The position numbers and the translations under genes were made by a program. Under the pieces are notes generated by a model. It saw only the letters and a list, made by a program, of their open reading frames with translations, was not told where the DNA came from and did not search any database. A stretch of 47,015 nucleotides of DNA from Oceanispirochaeta sp. M1 (GTDB lineage: Bacteria; Spirochaetota; Spirochaetia; DSM-2461): contig NZ_QQPQ01000038.1 of the NCBI RefSeq assembly GCF_003346715.1, positions 1 to 47,015 on the forward strand, read 5' to 3'. This document shows, piece by piece, positions 16,166-25,222 of this stretch; the first letter of the stretch is position 1; each line of letters starts with the position of its first letter.

Positions 16166-17278
16166 TTGGATAATCGGCAATTTTTAAGGCAGATAAGTCT
16201 GGAACAGATTCTCAGGAATCAGACAGAGGAAGGAGCCATAATCGCCGGATCTTCATTCAGCCAGTACAACTATTCCTGGTTTCGGGACGGTGCATTTATT
16301 GCATATGCAATGATAGGTGCCGGTAAGATGGAAGAGGCTGAAAAGTTTATCAGCTGGGGTAACAGGATTATCCTGAAGAGCAGTGAAAAAATAGCTGCTC
16401 TGCAGGAAAAGCTTTTATCCTCCAGGCCTCTTGATATTCAGGATTTCCTTGGTGCCAGGTATACGGCTCAGGGGAATGAGGATGAATCAGACTGGCCTAA
16501 TTTTCAGATTGATGGATACGGTACCTGGCTTTGGTGTATGTCCGAGTATATGACTGCATTGGATGCAGAAGAACTTCCATCTTCATGGAAGAGTGGTGTT
16601 GAGTTGATTGTCAGCTATCTGAAGATGGTGTGGAGACTTCCCAACAGCGACTGCTGGGAAGAATTTTCTGACAAGATTCATCCAGCGACTCTATCCTGTG
16701 TGTATGGAGGTCTGAAAGCTGTTTCCCCCTGGTTGGATGATCCGGAACTTCCGGCTCTGACAGAGGAGGTTAAGGCTTATGTTTATGACAATCTTCATAA
16801 GGATGGCTATTTTCCCAAGTTCATAGGATCGGATCTGGTAGATGCAAGTCTGCTGTGGATATCTCTCCCCTTTGGAATGGCGGATGTGAATGACCCGGTA
16901 ATGAAAAAAACCGTGGAGAAAATTGAAGAGGATCTTCTGGAAGAAGGAGGTGTTAAGCGATATTCAGAAGATACATATTACGGAGGCGGGCAGTGGATTA
17001 TCCATTCCTGCTGGATGGCCTGGTATTACTATGAAACCGGCCGGTATGAGGAGGCGGAAACCCTGATGGAATGGGTTGTCTGTCGGCAAAAAAAAGACGG
17101 TTCATTACCTGAACAAACAACAGATATTACAAATGAACCGTCTATGGTAAAGGAATGGGAACAAAGATGGGGGACGGTTGCAACGCCTCTCACCTGGTCT
17201 CATGCCATGTTCCTGATCGTAGATCAGGTATCACAACTATACACGGAAAAAAAGGGAGTGTTAAGTTATGAAAATTAA
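16166..17278 (+). CDS. GH15-family glucoamylase/glucodextranase-like hydrolase
   Basis: A 370-residue (alpha/alpha)6-barrel hydrolase read from a TTG with a strong AAGGAGG site 7 nt upstream. GH15 hallmarks are YSWFRDGAF (36-44), YGTWLWCMSEY (118-128), the proton-donor region DCWEE (E165/E166), and the catalytic-base motif LPEQ (E316), followed by TWSHAMFL near the end. There is no signal peptide, so it works in the cytoplasm. Together with the GH66 and ABC genes it probably releases glucose from imported isomalto-oligosaccharides. The final 11 nt overlap the binding-protein gene. Confidence 0.88.
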   Translation: MDNRQFLRQISLEQILRNQTEEGAIIAGSSFSQYNYSWFRDGAFIAYAMIGAGKMEEAEKFISWGNRIILKSSEKIAALQEKLLSSRPLDIQDFLGARYTAQGNEDESDWPNFQIDGYGTWLWCMSEYMTALDAEELPSSWKSGVELIVSYLKMVWRLPNSDCWEEFSDKIHPATLSCVYGGLKAVSPWLDDPELPALTEEVKAYVYDNLHKDGYFPKFIGSDLVDASLLWISLPFGMADVNDPVMKKTVEKIEEDLLEEGGVKRYSEDTYYGGGQWIIHSCWMAWYYYETGRYEEAETLMEWVVCRQKKDGSLPEQTTDITNEPSMVKEWEQRWGTVATPLTWSHAMFLIVDQVSQLYTEKKGVLSYEN

Positions 17279-18530
17279 GTGGATTTTTTTATGTCTTTTT
17301 ATTACTGCGGCTTTAACTGTCAGTGCATCGGGTCAGAATGACAAAACTGAGATCAGTTATTTCTCGGGACGAGTGGAAACAGTGGAATGGACCGAGAATA
17401 TGATAGAGGATTTTCAGGCACTGCATCCTGAAATTCTGGTTGAACATGAATATCAGAATGATGCCAGCAATGTGATGAAAATCAAACTGGCCTCAGGGGA
17501 AGTTCCTGATCTGACTACTGTTGTTACCCAGGATTTCATCGATCAGGGAATCTTTATGGATCTTTCGAATGAAGTGTACTGGGATCGGATACTCCCGTCG
17601 GTAAAAGATCTCTGTACCGATCTTAAAACCGGCAATCAGTATAAGATTGCCACCAATGTAACAATGGGCGGTCTATTCTATAACAAGGCCATGTTTGCTG
17701 AACTCGGTCTGAAAGATGCTGAAACATGGGATGAGTTTGTTGCTAATCTGACAGCTGTTAAAGAAGCCTATCCGGATGTTGTTCCCCTGTTTCTGGCAGG
17801 TAAAGATTCCTGGACTCTTGGTCATCTGATTGAATTCTGGGTTCATGGAATTATTAAACAGGATATGGGTATTCCCGGTTCCAGACAGGCCTTTCTTGAT
17901 AATGAACTTGGGGATCTTGCCTTTGATGTACCCGGTGGACTTATGGAAAGTTTTGCAGCAGCTCTTCTTGAACTGCAGGATAAAGGCTTGATTAACAGTG
18001 ATGCAGTTACTGCAACTTATGATAATCAGAAGGAAGCCTTTGCATCCGGCAAGGCAGCTATTATCAATCAGGGTATGTGGGTCGTAGGAGATATTATCAA
18101 ACTGAATCCTGATATGACGATAAATATTGGTTTCGGTCCATTTCCTCCTGTAATGGATGGATATAAACCGATGGTTCTCTGTGCAGAAGATTCGGTTTTT
18201 GCAATTGCTGCAGACTCTGAGAATACTGCTGCAGTTAAAACATTTCTTGATTACCTTTTTAAACCTGAAGTTCAGAAAGAATACTGTGAACTACGGGGTA
18301 TGCCCTCGGCCTTTACTGATGTCGACGCCGATTGGGCTCCTATCAAGGATGATGTCTCCCGTGCTGTAAAAAGCTATGTGAATATCAATTTTTCAACTGA
18401 GGCCCCCTCAGCTCTCTCGGTGGATGATGCCGGACGCCTGATTCAGGAACTACTGACAGGCATGTACGACTCTCCCTATGAGTTTGCCGAAGGTTATGCT
18501 GAAATCTGGAATGCAGCGTACAACAACTAA
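17268..18530 (+). CDS. ABC transporter sugar-binding protein (family 1)
   Basis: A 420-residue extracytoplasmic binding protein. The signal peptide ends AALTVSASGQND, with the A-S-G-Q motif shared with the TRAP binding protein and no lipobox Cys. The mature part shows the family 1 pattern (ISYFSGRVETVEWTENMIEDF, then KIKLASGEVPDL near 75-86, and a C-terminal helical segment). It starts inside the end of the GH15 gene and is followed by a hairpin. It delivers substrate to the MalFG-type permeases that follow, and the predicted ligand is an isomalto-oligosaccharide. Confidence 0.92.
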   Translation: MKIKWIFLCLFITAALTVSASGQNDKTEISYFSGRVETVEWTENMIEDFQALHPEILVEHEYQNDASNVMKIKLASGEVPDLTTVVTQDFIDQGIFMDLSNEVYWDRILPSVKDLCTDLKTGNQYKIATNVTMGGLFYNKAMFAELGLKDAETWDEFVANLTAVKEAYPDVVPLFLAGKDSWTLGHLIEFWVHGIIKQDMGIPGSRQAFLDNELGDLAFDVPGGLMESFAAALLELQDKGLINSDAVTATYDNQKEAFASGKAAIINQGMWVVGDIIKLNPDMTINIGFGPFPPVMDGYKPMVLCAEDSVFAIAADSENTAAVKTFLDYLFKPEVQKEYCELRGMPSAFTDVDADWAPIKDDVSRAVKSYVNINFSTEAPSALSVDDAGRLIQELLTGMYDSPYEFAEGYAEIWNAAYNN

Positions 18531-18540
18531 TAGTGTCATT

Positions 18541-18572
18541 CCCCGGTTCGGTGCCCCCCGGCCGGGGATTTT
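18541..18572 (+). terminator. Intra-operon hairpin after the binding-protein gene
   Basis: CCCCGG (18541-18546) pairs with CCGGGG (18562-18567), followed by ATTTTTA. It probably causes partial termination so that binding protein exceeds permease, as in mal operons. Confidence 0.75.
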
Positions 18573-18602
18573 TAAAGCCCTATTTATGGAGCAAAAATAT
18601 AA

Positions 18603-19475
18603 ATGAAAATTGATTCAAATCAGTGGCACAGGTATATGGCCCTTCCTGCTTTTCTCTTATTCAGCCTGTTCTTTCTTTTTCCTCTGTTTCGAGGATTAAC
18701 TCTCAGTCTGACTTCCTGGGACGGATTTTCAACACCCCGGTTTATAGGACTGAGAAACTTCACATCTTTTTTATCAGACAGAAGAGCTCTTAACGATGTA
18801 AAAACAACTGTACTATTTGCACTTGGAAGTGCTCCTCTATTGAATATCTGCGGCCTGTTGCTGGCACTCCTTTTGCATACTGTATTCAAAGGGAGAAATC
18901 TTGTCAGAAGTCTTGTGTATTTACCAGCAGTGATCAGCCCTATGATCATGGGTTCTGTGTGGTACCTGCTTCTGCAGCCCCAGCGGGGATTATTCTACAT
19001 CTGGCTGGAGAGATTCGGAATTACACCCGGGAACTGGATGCTCGGATCAGGAACTGCTCTCATGACAGTCATCCTGGTTAACGTCTGGCAATTTGCCGGA
19101 ATGACTATGATTATATATCTTGCCGGTCTGCAGTCCATTCCGGATGAACTATATGAGGCAGCGGCTGTGGAAGGGGCGGGGAGGCTCCCGGTCTTTCGCT
19201 ACATCACTCTGCCTCAACTCTTTCCGGCAGTGAAGATCAATATTATTACCAATATCATCGGTTCTCTCTCGGTTTTCGAAATTATTCTGGCCCTGACAGA
19301 CGGCGGTCCGGGTTATGCAACTGAATCATTGAGCATCTACATTATGAGAATGTGTTATGGGAGTAAAACAGGCTATTCAACAGCTGTTGCAATAATTCTT
19401 TTTTTAATCATTCTAGGACCGGTTTTGTTTTCTTTGAAGGGACTCAACAAAGTGGAGGGCGGATATGATGTATAA
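18603..19475 (+). CDS. ABC sugar transporter permease, MalF/UgpA type
   Basis: A 290-residue inner-membrane permease with six hydrophobic segments. The EAA loop is YEAAAVEGAGRLPVFRYITLPQ (about 183-204). It pairs with the MalG-type gene that overlaps its end (19465-19475). No ATPase gene follows, again implying a shared MsmK-like ATPase elsewhere. Confidence 0.94.
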   Translation: MKIDSNQWHRYMALPAFLLFSLFFLFPLFRGLTLSLTSWDGFSTPRFIGLRNFTSFLSDRRALNDVKTTVLFALGSAPLLNICGLLLALLLHTVFKGRNLVRSLVYLPAVISPMIMGSVWYLLLQPQRGLFYIWLERFGITPGNWMLGSGTALMTVILVNVWQFAGMTMIIYLAGLQSIPDELYEAAAVEGAGRLPVFRYITLPQLFPAVKINIITNIIGSLSVFEIILALTDGGPGYATESLSIYIMRMCYGSKTGYSTAVAIILFLIILGPVLFSLKGLNKVEGGYDV

Positions 19476-20289
19476 CAGAATGGAACAAAGTCTTCGCAGC
19501 CTGATTGTTCTAATTATATCTCTGGCGGCTTTTCTCCCTTTTTATGCTCTTATTCTGATCGCTCTGAAAGGACCTGAGGGTGGGCTCAGCGCCATCACCC
19601 TTATTCCCGATTTTCATTTGGTCAATTTTGTCAGGGCCTGGAATAAATCGAATATGGCCCGTGCCTTTCTGAATTCCAGTGTGATCACCTTCTCTGCGGT
19701 GGGATTACTCATACTTCTATCGGGAATGGCCGGTTATTCAATTGCCAGATCTCCTGGAAAGATGAACCGTTTCATCCTTATGTGTTTCTTATTGTGTATG
19801 ATGATACCCGGAATTATAAACACGGTTCCCCTGTATACCCTTTTAATTAAACTACGGGGGATTAACACCTACTGGGCAATGATTATTGTCCTGGCTGTCA
19901 ATGCATTGCCTTTTTCTGTTTTTTTATTCTCCGGCTTTATCAAAGCCATGCCTCTGGAGATGGAAGAATCTGCTGTCATTGACGGATGTTCATTATTTGA
20001 AGCCTATTGGCGTATTACATTTCCTCTGCTGAAACCGGTGACAGCTTCTGTTATAATCCTTCAAGGACTCGGGATGTGGAATAATTATGCCCAGGCAGTA
20101 TTCTTTCTTCAAAGTGGAAAGATGAGAACTATTCCCTTATCCATTTCCTTATTCTTTCAGCAATATGGTGCTGACTGGCCGGTTATGGCTGCTTCCGCAC
20201 TTATCGGACTGATGCCTGCTGTGGCGGCTTTTCTTTTCTTTCAGAAATTTTTTATCAGAGGAATCACAACAGGAGCTGTAAAAGGATGA
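19465..20289 (+). CDS. ABC sugar transporter permease, MalG type
   Basis: A 274-residue inner-membrane permease. The EAA loop is MEESAVIDGCSLFEAYWRI (about 167-185), and the C-terminal FIRGITTGAVKG is typical of MalG relatives. It overlaps both neighbours (11 nt with the MalF-type gene, 4 nt with the GH66 gene), indicating translational coupling. Confidence 0.94.
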   Translation: MMYNRMEQSLRSLIVLIISLAAFLPFYALILIALKGPEGGLSAITLIPDFHLVNFVRAWNKSNMARAFLNSSVITFSAVGLLILLSGMAGYSIARSPGKMNRFILMCFLLCMMIPGIINTVPLYTLLIKLRGINTYWAMIIVLAVNALPFSVFLFSGFIKAMPLEMEESAVIDGCSLFEAYWRITFPLLKPVTASVIILQGLGMWNNYAQAVFFLQSGKMRTIPLSISLFFQQYGADWPVMAASALIGLMPAVAAFLFFQKFFIRGITTGAVKG

Positions 20290-21995
20290 TCCATACATTA
20301 AGAGTTGCAACATTGAAAGGTCAGTACTCCAGAGATGAAGATATCACTGTGAGAATCAGCACTGAGCAGATATATGAGCCGGGGGATATGAAGCTCGAGC
20401 TGGAAGTACTGACTCCGGATATGAGCCTATTAAAAGAGGACTCTCAACTCTCCAGTGGTTTTCCACTTGAGATTGCCATCACCCTGCCCGAGGATTCATA
20501 TCCCGGCGGATGGAGAGGGTTTTCCCTGGTTTGCAGACTTTATAAAGATAAAGAACTGGTCGCAGAAGGAAATACAGCCTTTGATCTGAAAGACCCTGAG
20601 CAAAGAGTGATCCGATATGGATTTCTGAGTGACTTCAGAACTGAGGACAGGCAGAAAATGGAAGCCTCTCTCGATTTTCTGGCTGAGTTCCATATGACAC
20701 ATGTTCAGTACTATGACTGGACCTACAGACATCATGAATACAATGGTGATACAGATGTCTTTTTTGATACCATGGGCAAGGAAATTGACCTGACTCTTGT
20801 AAAGGATGAGATTGAAGGTTGTAGTGAAAGGGGAATGTTCAGTCTCGGCTATGGTGCCGTATATGCCGCTGGTGAGGAGTATCTGCACCTCAACCCCTCT
20901 CAGGCTCTACGGGACTGTGAGGGAATCCCATACAATCTTATCGACCGTTTTTACATCATGGATATCAGTCCCGGATCACGGTGGAGAGAGTGTCTGATGA
21001 AGCAATATCTGTATGCTGTTAAAACAGTAGGTTTTGACGGAATACATATGGATACTTATGGTTTTCCAAAAAAAGCCTTTGTACAGAATGAGTCTGAGAT
21101 CCATGGCGTAACATTGGAAAATGATTTTCCGGATCTGATAGAAGAGACAAGAAATACATTGGGAGATCAGGCACAGCTTATTTTCAATAATGTGGGAAAC
21201 TGGCCGGTTTCTGCTACCGGTCCTGCTCCTCAGGATGCGGTGTATATTGAGGTATGGGATCCATACGATTCATATTCTCATATCCGTCAGATAATCTTAT
21301 CCGCCAGTGAGTATGGAAAACCAGTCATTCTGGCCGCCTATCTGGCTCCATTCAGACTCGAAGAGAATCATGGTGGAATGAGAGCGCTTTATTCGGCTTT
21401 AATACTGCAGAGTATAATAGTCTCTCTTTCTGCAAGTCATCTGCTTCTGGGAGAAGGAGGAAATGCACTGACTCAGGGCTACTATAACGATTATTCTCCC
21501 CTCAGGGATGATGAACGGTCTTTACTGAAGACCTACTATGATTTTCAGGTACGCTGCACAGACTTTTTCTATAATTCTGATCTGGTAGAGATTTCAGAGA
21601 CTCATACCGCGGGAGAGAACAGAGAATATTTTTTCTCGGGAGCTTCTGTCTCGGCCGACGGTCGCCCGGGCACTGTCTGGACCATAGTCAGAGAAAGTCC
21701 TGGAATGAAACTTATCTCCCTGATCAATTTATGCGGCCAGACAGATTCAATATGGAATAAGGGGAAGGAAGCTCCTGTCAACGTAGAAAATTTCACAATG
21801 CAGATTCCCATGGATGGAGTTGTGGATTCCATCTTCTACACATCACCTGAGCTTAATTCTCAGACAGCTGAAATACTTCCCATAAATAAAATCCGTAATG
21901 AACGGGGACCCGCAGTACAGGTGGAACTGAAGAATCTCCCACTTTGGTCAATCGTTGTTGTGAAACAGGCTCTGGAAAAAAATTCACATCTCTGA
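20286..21995 (+). CDS. GH66-family dextranase/cycloisomaltooligosaccharide glucanotransferase-like enzyme
   Basis: A 569-residue protein with an N-terminal beta domain (1-105), a TIM barrel (about 110-420) and a C-terminal beta domain. GH66 signatures are HVQYYDWTYRHH (139-150), GFDGIHMDTYG with the nucleophile D256, and VYIEVWDPY with the acid/base E322. Characterised GH66 enzymes are usually secreted and cut dextran, an alpha-1,6-glucan. This one lacks a signal peptide and sits behind an ABC transporter, so it probably acts inside the cell on imported isomalto-oligosaccharides. Family assignment is strong; endo-hydrolysis versus transglycosylation is open. Confidence 0.88.
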   Translation: MIHTLRVATLKGQYSRDEDITVRISTEQIYEPGDMKLELEVLTPDMSLLKEDSQLSSGFPLEIAITLPEDSYPGGWRGFSLVCRLYKDKELVAEGNTAFDLKDPEQRVIRYGFLSDFRTEDRQKMEASLDFLAEFHMTHVQYYDWTYRHHEYNGDTDVFFDTMGKEIDLTLVKDEIEGCSERGMFSLGYGAVYAAGEEYLHLNPSQALRDCEGIPYNLIDRFYIMDISPGSRWRECLMKQYLYAVKTVGFDGIHMDTYGFPKKAFVQNESEIHGVTLENDFPDLIEETRNTLGDQAQLIFNNVGNWPVSATGPAPQDAVYIEVWDPYDSYSHIRQIILSASEYGKPVILAAYLAPFRLEENHGGMRALYSALILQSIIVSLSASHLLLGEGGNALTQGYYNDYSPLRDDERSLLKTYYDFQVRCTDFFYNSDLVEISETHTAGENREYFFSGASVSADGRPGTVWTIVRESPGMKLISLINLCGQTDSIWNKGKEAPVNVENFTMQIPMDGVVDSIFYTSPELNSQTAEILPINKIRNERGPAVQVELKNLPLWSIVVVKQALEKNSHL

Positions 21996-22008
21996 TTAAA
22001 TCAAAATC

Positions 22009-22260
22009 ATGAATAAGTTGGATAAAAAAGATATTAAATACCCCCGTGGATGGTCTTTTCGGGTTATAGGATTAAATAAAGCAGACATGGAAAGGGATAT
22101 TGTTCTGATTATGGCTCAGAGAAAACATACTCTTGAGGACTCTAACAAGAAGGGTAAGTATCTTTCTCTGAATCTTAGCATGACTGTCAGTTCTGAAGCA
22201 GAGCGGAATTCTGTGTTCAATGCACTGAAAAACACAGAAAGTGTGACAATGGTTATTTAA
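22009..22260 (+). CDS. DUF493 (YbeD-like) family protein
   Basis: An 83-residue protein with the DUF493 pattern: an N-terminal strand (YPRGWSFRVIG), a helix, then a strand with SLNLSMTVSSEAERNSVFNALKNT and a hydrophobic end. This is the ACT/ferredoxin-like fold of YbeD. The molecular role is unknown; E. coli YbeD lies next to lipoate genes. It begins 14 nt after the GH66 stop, so it may be read through from that operon, but it is unlikely to be part of sugar use. Confidence 0.8.
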   Translation: MNKLDKKDIKYPRGWSFRVIGLNKADMERDIVLIMAQRKHTLEDSNKKGKYLSLNLSMTVSSEAERNSVFNALKNTESVTMVI

Positions 22261-22399
22261 TGCGGGTAGAGGGGATGTTGTTGGAGGATACAGCATGCTT
22301 GAATTTGTTTTTTTTCATGGTACTGAGTCAAACTGGTTAATATCCATTTCGTATTTCTTCCTTGTGAAAATGGATTTGTTTTAATACAATGAAGAATAT

Positions 22400-22792
22400 A
22401 TGGAAGACATTAGGTGGCAGCAGCGTCTTGAGAACTTCAGTAAATCTCTCAGGCTTCTGGAAAAAGGTATTAATCAATCTCAATTGGATGAATTACAGCG
22501 TGCTGGTTTAGTTCAATTCTTTGAAATGGCCTTTGAATTATCCTGGAAAATGATGAAGGATTATCTTCAGTCTCAGGGGTTTCAGGATATCCGTTCTCCT
22601 CGGGATGCGATAAAGAAAACATTCGAAATAGGACTACTATCTGATGGGAAGATCTGGTTGAAAGGTCTTGAGGATAGAAATCTGACTGCTCATACCTATA
22701 ATGAAAAAACAGCTGAAGAAGTCGATCTACTGATCCGGGATGTTTATTATCCCAGATTTATAGAATTGGAAAGAACGTTTACCAAGTTATGA
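22400..22792 (+). CDS. hepT: HepT-like HEPN toxin (type VII TA, HI0074 family)
   Basis: A 130-residue helical protein of the HI0074 nucleotidyltransferase-partner family. The HEPN RNase motif R-x4-H-x-Y is exact (R93, H98, Y100 in RNLTAHTY). In studied HepT/MntA pairs the toxin cleaves RNA and is silenced when MntA adds AMP to the tyrosine of this motif. The partner overlaps by 4 nt. The 139 nt before it contain an 8-bp inverted repeat (ATCCATTT 22342-22349, AAATGGAT 22368-22375), a possible autoregulatory site. Confidence 0.85.
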   Translation: MEDIRWQQRLENFSKSLRLLEKGINQSQLDELQRAGLVQFFEMAFELSWKMMKDYLQSQGFQDIRSPRDAIKKTFEIGLLSDGKIWLKGLEDRNLTAHTYNEKTAEEVDLLIRDVYYPRFIELERTFTKL

Positions 22793-23103
22793 GTATTGAT
22801 AATACAACAGGATTATCCAGTTCTGAATTAGAGGAACTGTGTATTCAGATCGGTCTTTTTTCTTCTATAACTTCAGCCTACATTTTTGGAAGTCGTGCAA
22901 AAGGTAATTACCAACCTGGAAGCGATGTTGATCTTGCCCTGCAGGGGGAGTCTCTAAGCAGAACTGATATAGCAGAGCTCTCTTACAAGTTGAATCAGGA
23001 ATCCTTATTCCCTTATCATTTTGATATTCTTAATATGAATACTGCAGATAAAAAAATCATTGAACATATAAAGCGAGTGGGTGTACTGATTTTACAATGC
23101 TAA
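22789..23103 (+). CDS. mntA: MntA-like minimal nucleotidyltransferase antitoxin
   Basis: A 104-residue MNT-domain protein. The motif GSRAKGNYQPGSDVDLAL (34-51) supplies the GSx10DxD catalytic core (D46, D48). By family knowledge it AMPylates the tyrosine of the HEPN partner encoded just upstream. It overlaps HepT by ATGA at the start, and its stop overlaps the convergent gntR stop by 4 nt. All key residues are present, so the pair is probably functional. Confidence 0.87.
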   Translation: MSIDNTTGLSSSELEELCIQIGLFSSITSAYIFGSRAKGNYQPGSDVDLALQGESLSRTDIAELSYKLNQESLFPYHFDILNMNTADKKIIEHIKRVGVLILQC

Positions 23104-23888
23104 CGATCCGTCAGATGCCCGGTCTTAATCCGGGCCTGTTGTGTGACAGGAGTTTTCCTGAGAATCGTTTCAAACTCCTTATTGAATGAGAACACTCTCC
23201 TGAAAGTCTTCCTGGCTGTATCGGGGTCACCAGACTGTACTGACCTTGCCAGATCCATAATATCCCCTGTTATGTGTTCCAGTAATGCATCTTCATCACT
23301 GTCATCATCACACTCTACATATCGGGGGCTTCTGATGTCCAGGAAAGTCTGCCCAAGGAGAATGAAGACCTTATTCTTTGAGGCCGTGATAACCTTCATC
23401 ATCATGTCATTGAAGCTTCCGGATAATATTCCAGCAGACTCTTCATCTTCCTCTCTGTGTATATAGAACGACATGTGACCAAGATAGACCTCTGCCAGAC
23501 CCACAATCTCCTCTTTCTCTGATTCTGTAGAATTTTCAGCAGCCAGGGCGAAGATTTCCGGAAATACAAGGGCATGGAACTGTTCCGTATCCCAGGCTGA
23601 GGCTTTTTCCCGTCTCAAGGCAAGGAGTACGGCATCAGAGAACGCAGGGTTCTGGGACTGGGACACATACATCCCTTTACCGTGACGGACAACAACCAGC
23701 CCCCGGGCAATCAGCATTCTAACCGCATCCCTGATAACAGAACGGCTTACTCCGAATTCCCCCGCCAGCTCAGGCTCCGTCGGCATAAGATCCCCCGGAG
23801 ACCACTCTTCCGAAAGGATAGATTCTGTGATAATCCGGACCACCCGGTCCGGCAGGTTCTCTTTCTGCCCTATATTTTCAAAGGTCAT
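23100..23888 (-). CDS. FadR/GntR-family regulator with FCD domain (MFS-linked)
   Basis: A 262-residue regulator from the ATG at 23888. An ATG six codons earlier is possible, but GGGAGAGAG is better spaced for this one. The winged helix contains WSPGDLMPTEPELAGEFGVSRSV (about 29-51) and RHGKGMYV. An FCD-type helical domain follows, with a highly acidic stretch EDEESAG and DDDSDED. It overlaps the MFS gene end by 11 nt and is co-transcribed with it, so it probably controls that transporter. Confidence 0.9.
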   Translation of the reverse strand: MTFENIGQKENLPDRVVRIITESILSEEWSPGDLMPTEPELAGEFGVSRSVIRDAVRMLIARGLVVVRHGKGMYVSQSQNPAFSDAVLLALRREKASAWDTEQFHALVFPEIFALAAENSTESEKEEIVGLAEVYLGHMSFYIHREEDEESAGILSGSFNDMMMKVITASKNKVFILLGQTFLDIRSPRYVECDDDSDEDALLEHITGDIMDLARSVQSGDPDTARKTFRRVFSFNKEFETILRKTPVTQQARIKTGHLTDR

Positions 23889-25134
23889 TGACTCTCTCCC
23901 TGGCATTAGCCGGGATGAGTATGTAGAAAACTGATGAGATCATTAAAAGAACAGCCGCCACAGTCCAGGAAAGCCCGATGGAGGAAGTCTCTGCAAGATA
24001 TCCGTGAAGAATAGATCCTGTGAGTCCACCGACCTGTAGGAAAAGAGAGCTGAAGGAGAGGAGGGTGGCCCGCCTCTCGGATGGGATCGCATCATTGAAT
24101 ACAGTTTCTTCGGGTCCATTGGCCATGCCGTTAAAGCTGAAAGTGAGAAAGTAGAAGGTAGTGAATCCGACAAGGGAGACCCGGGAGGCCAGAACCAGAA
24201 AGCTTAATCCCATTAACAGACGGACAATAAAAAGCACAAGGGGATAATTATTCTTGAAAAGCCGGCAGAGGGAGGTGGTAAACATACCGCCCAGGGAAGA
24301 ACTGGCAAAGTAACCGAAACTGAGGAGGCCCAGGATGATAGTCTGCGTCGGATCGGGGAGGATCTCCCGGACCCTGGGCTGCCACAGCTGTTCCAGTCCT
24401 GAAATAGAGAGTCCCCAGAAGAGCACGCCCCCCAGCATCAGCAGGATCACCGGGCTTTTCATACCGAAGTTCACAGAGGATGTGATCATAGCCGGAACCT
24501 GCCGGATTCCCTCAACAAGGGGATGACCCTGGACTTCGGGTTTCTTCTCCTTCACAAGAATCTGAGTGAGGAAAATATGGAGGAGGGTGAAAGCAATAAG
24601 AACCGCAATATTTAAATCGTACAGTCTCGCCTCAGCAATATCCGGACTGAAGTATCGGGCAAGCTGCGGGAGAAATCCCCCTATCAGAGAACCGACACCC
24701 ACGCCCATGGGAATGGCAATATTGAGTCTTGTCATATAGGGCTGAATATCCAGCCCGGGCTTTGATTTATAGAGTTCATCGATGAAGTGTGCCTCAAGGG
24801 AGCCCGAGGAGAGAGCCCGGGATATTCCCATAAGAGTCAGGGCTAAACACAGACTTGTGAAGCTTCTGGATAACAGCAGCATCAAGAGGAAGACCACCCT
24901 GATAAGTTGAGATACAAGATAGACCCTTTTCCGTCCCATCGTATCGGCCAGACTGCCTGTGGGCAGTTCTATCAACAGAGTTGTTGCCGAATAAATACCC
25001 ATCAGCAGCCCCAGCTGCATCAGATTTGCTCCCCGGGCAAGAATTGCCAGAGAAAACACCGGAAAAATCAGCCCCAGCAGGAAGAAATGGCTGGTTCTGT
25101 TGAAGATCATGAGTCTACTTATTTTTTTAGTCAT
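23878..25134 (-). CDS. MFS transporter
   Basis: A 418-residue protein with 12 hydrophobic segments. The loop 2-3 MFS motif is present as GSLADTMGRKRVYL (about 60-73). The family looks like drug/metabolite exporters (LMQLGLLMGIYSATTLLIE). Substrate is not inferable. Base composition is somewhat more GC-rich than in its neighbours. It is followed by, and overlaps, its probable regulator gene. Confidence 0.88.
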   Translation of the reverse strand: MTKKISRLMIFNRTSHFFLLGLIFPVFSLAILARGANLMQLGLLMGIYSATTLLIELPTGSLADTMGRKRVYLVSQLIRVVFLLMLLLSRSFTSLCLALTLMGISRALSSGSLEAHFIDELYKSKPGLDIQPYMTRLNIAIPMGVGVGSLIGGFLPQLARYFSPDIAEARLYDLNIAVLIAFTLLHIFLTQILVKEKKPEVQGHPLVEGIRQVPAMITSSVNFGMKSPVILLMLGGVLFWGLSISGLEQLWQPRVREILPDPTQTIILGLLSFGYFASSSLGGMFTTSLCRLFKNNYPLVLFIVRLLMGLSFLVLASRVSLVGFTTFYFLTFSFNGMANGPEETVFNDAIPSERRATLLSFSSLFLQVGGLTGSILHGYLAETSSIGLSWTVAAVLLMISSVFYILIPANARERVNDL

Positions 25135-25151
25135 GAGACATCATATGACTA
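25128..25151 (-). promoter_or_regulatory. Inverted repeat over the MFS start codon
   Basis: TAGTCAT-N10-ATGACTA is a perfect 7-bp inverted repeat that includes the MFS start codon (25132-25134). It is a candidate operator for the co-transcribed GntR regulator. No second copy was found. Confidence 0.35.
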
Positions 25152-25222
25152 GTGACGGAGAAAGTCAATTCTAAAGAACACACATAACCATATTCTATTT
25201 ATATTCGAATACTGTATTGAGC

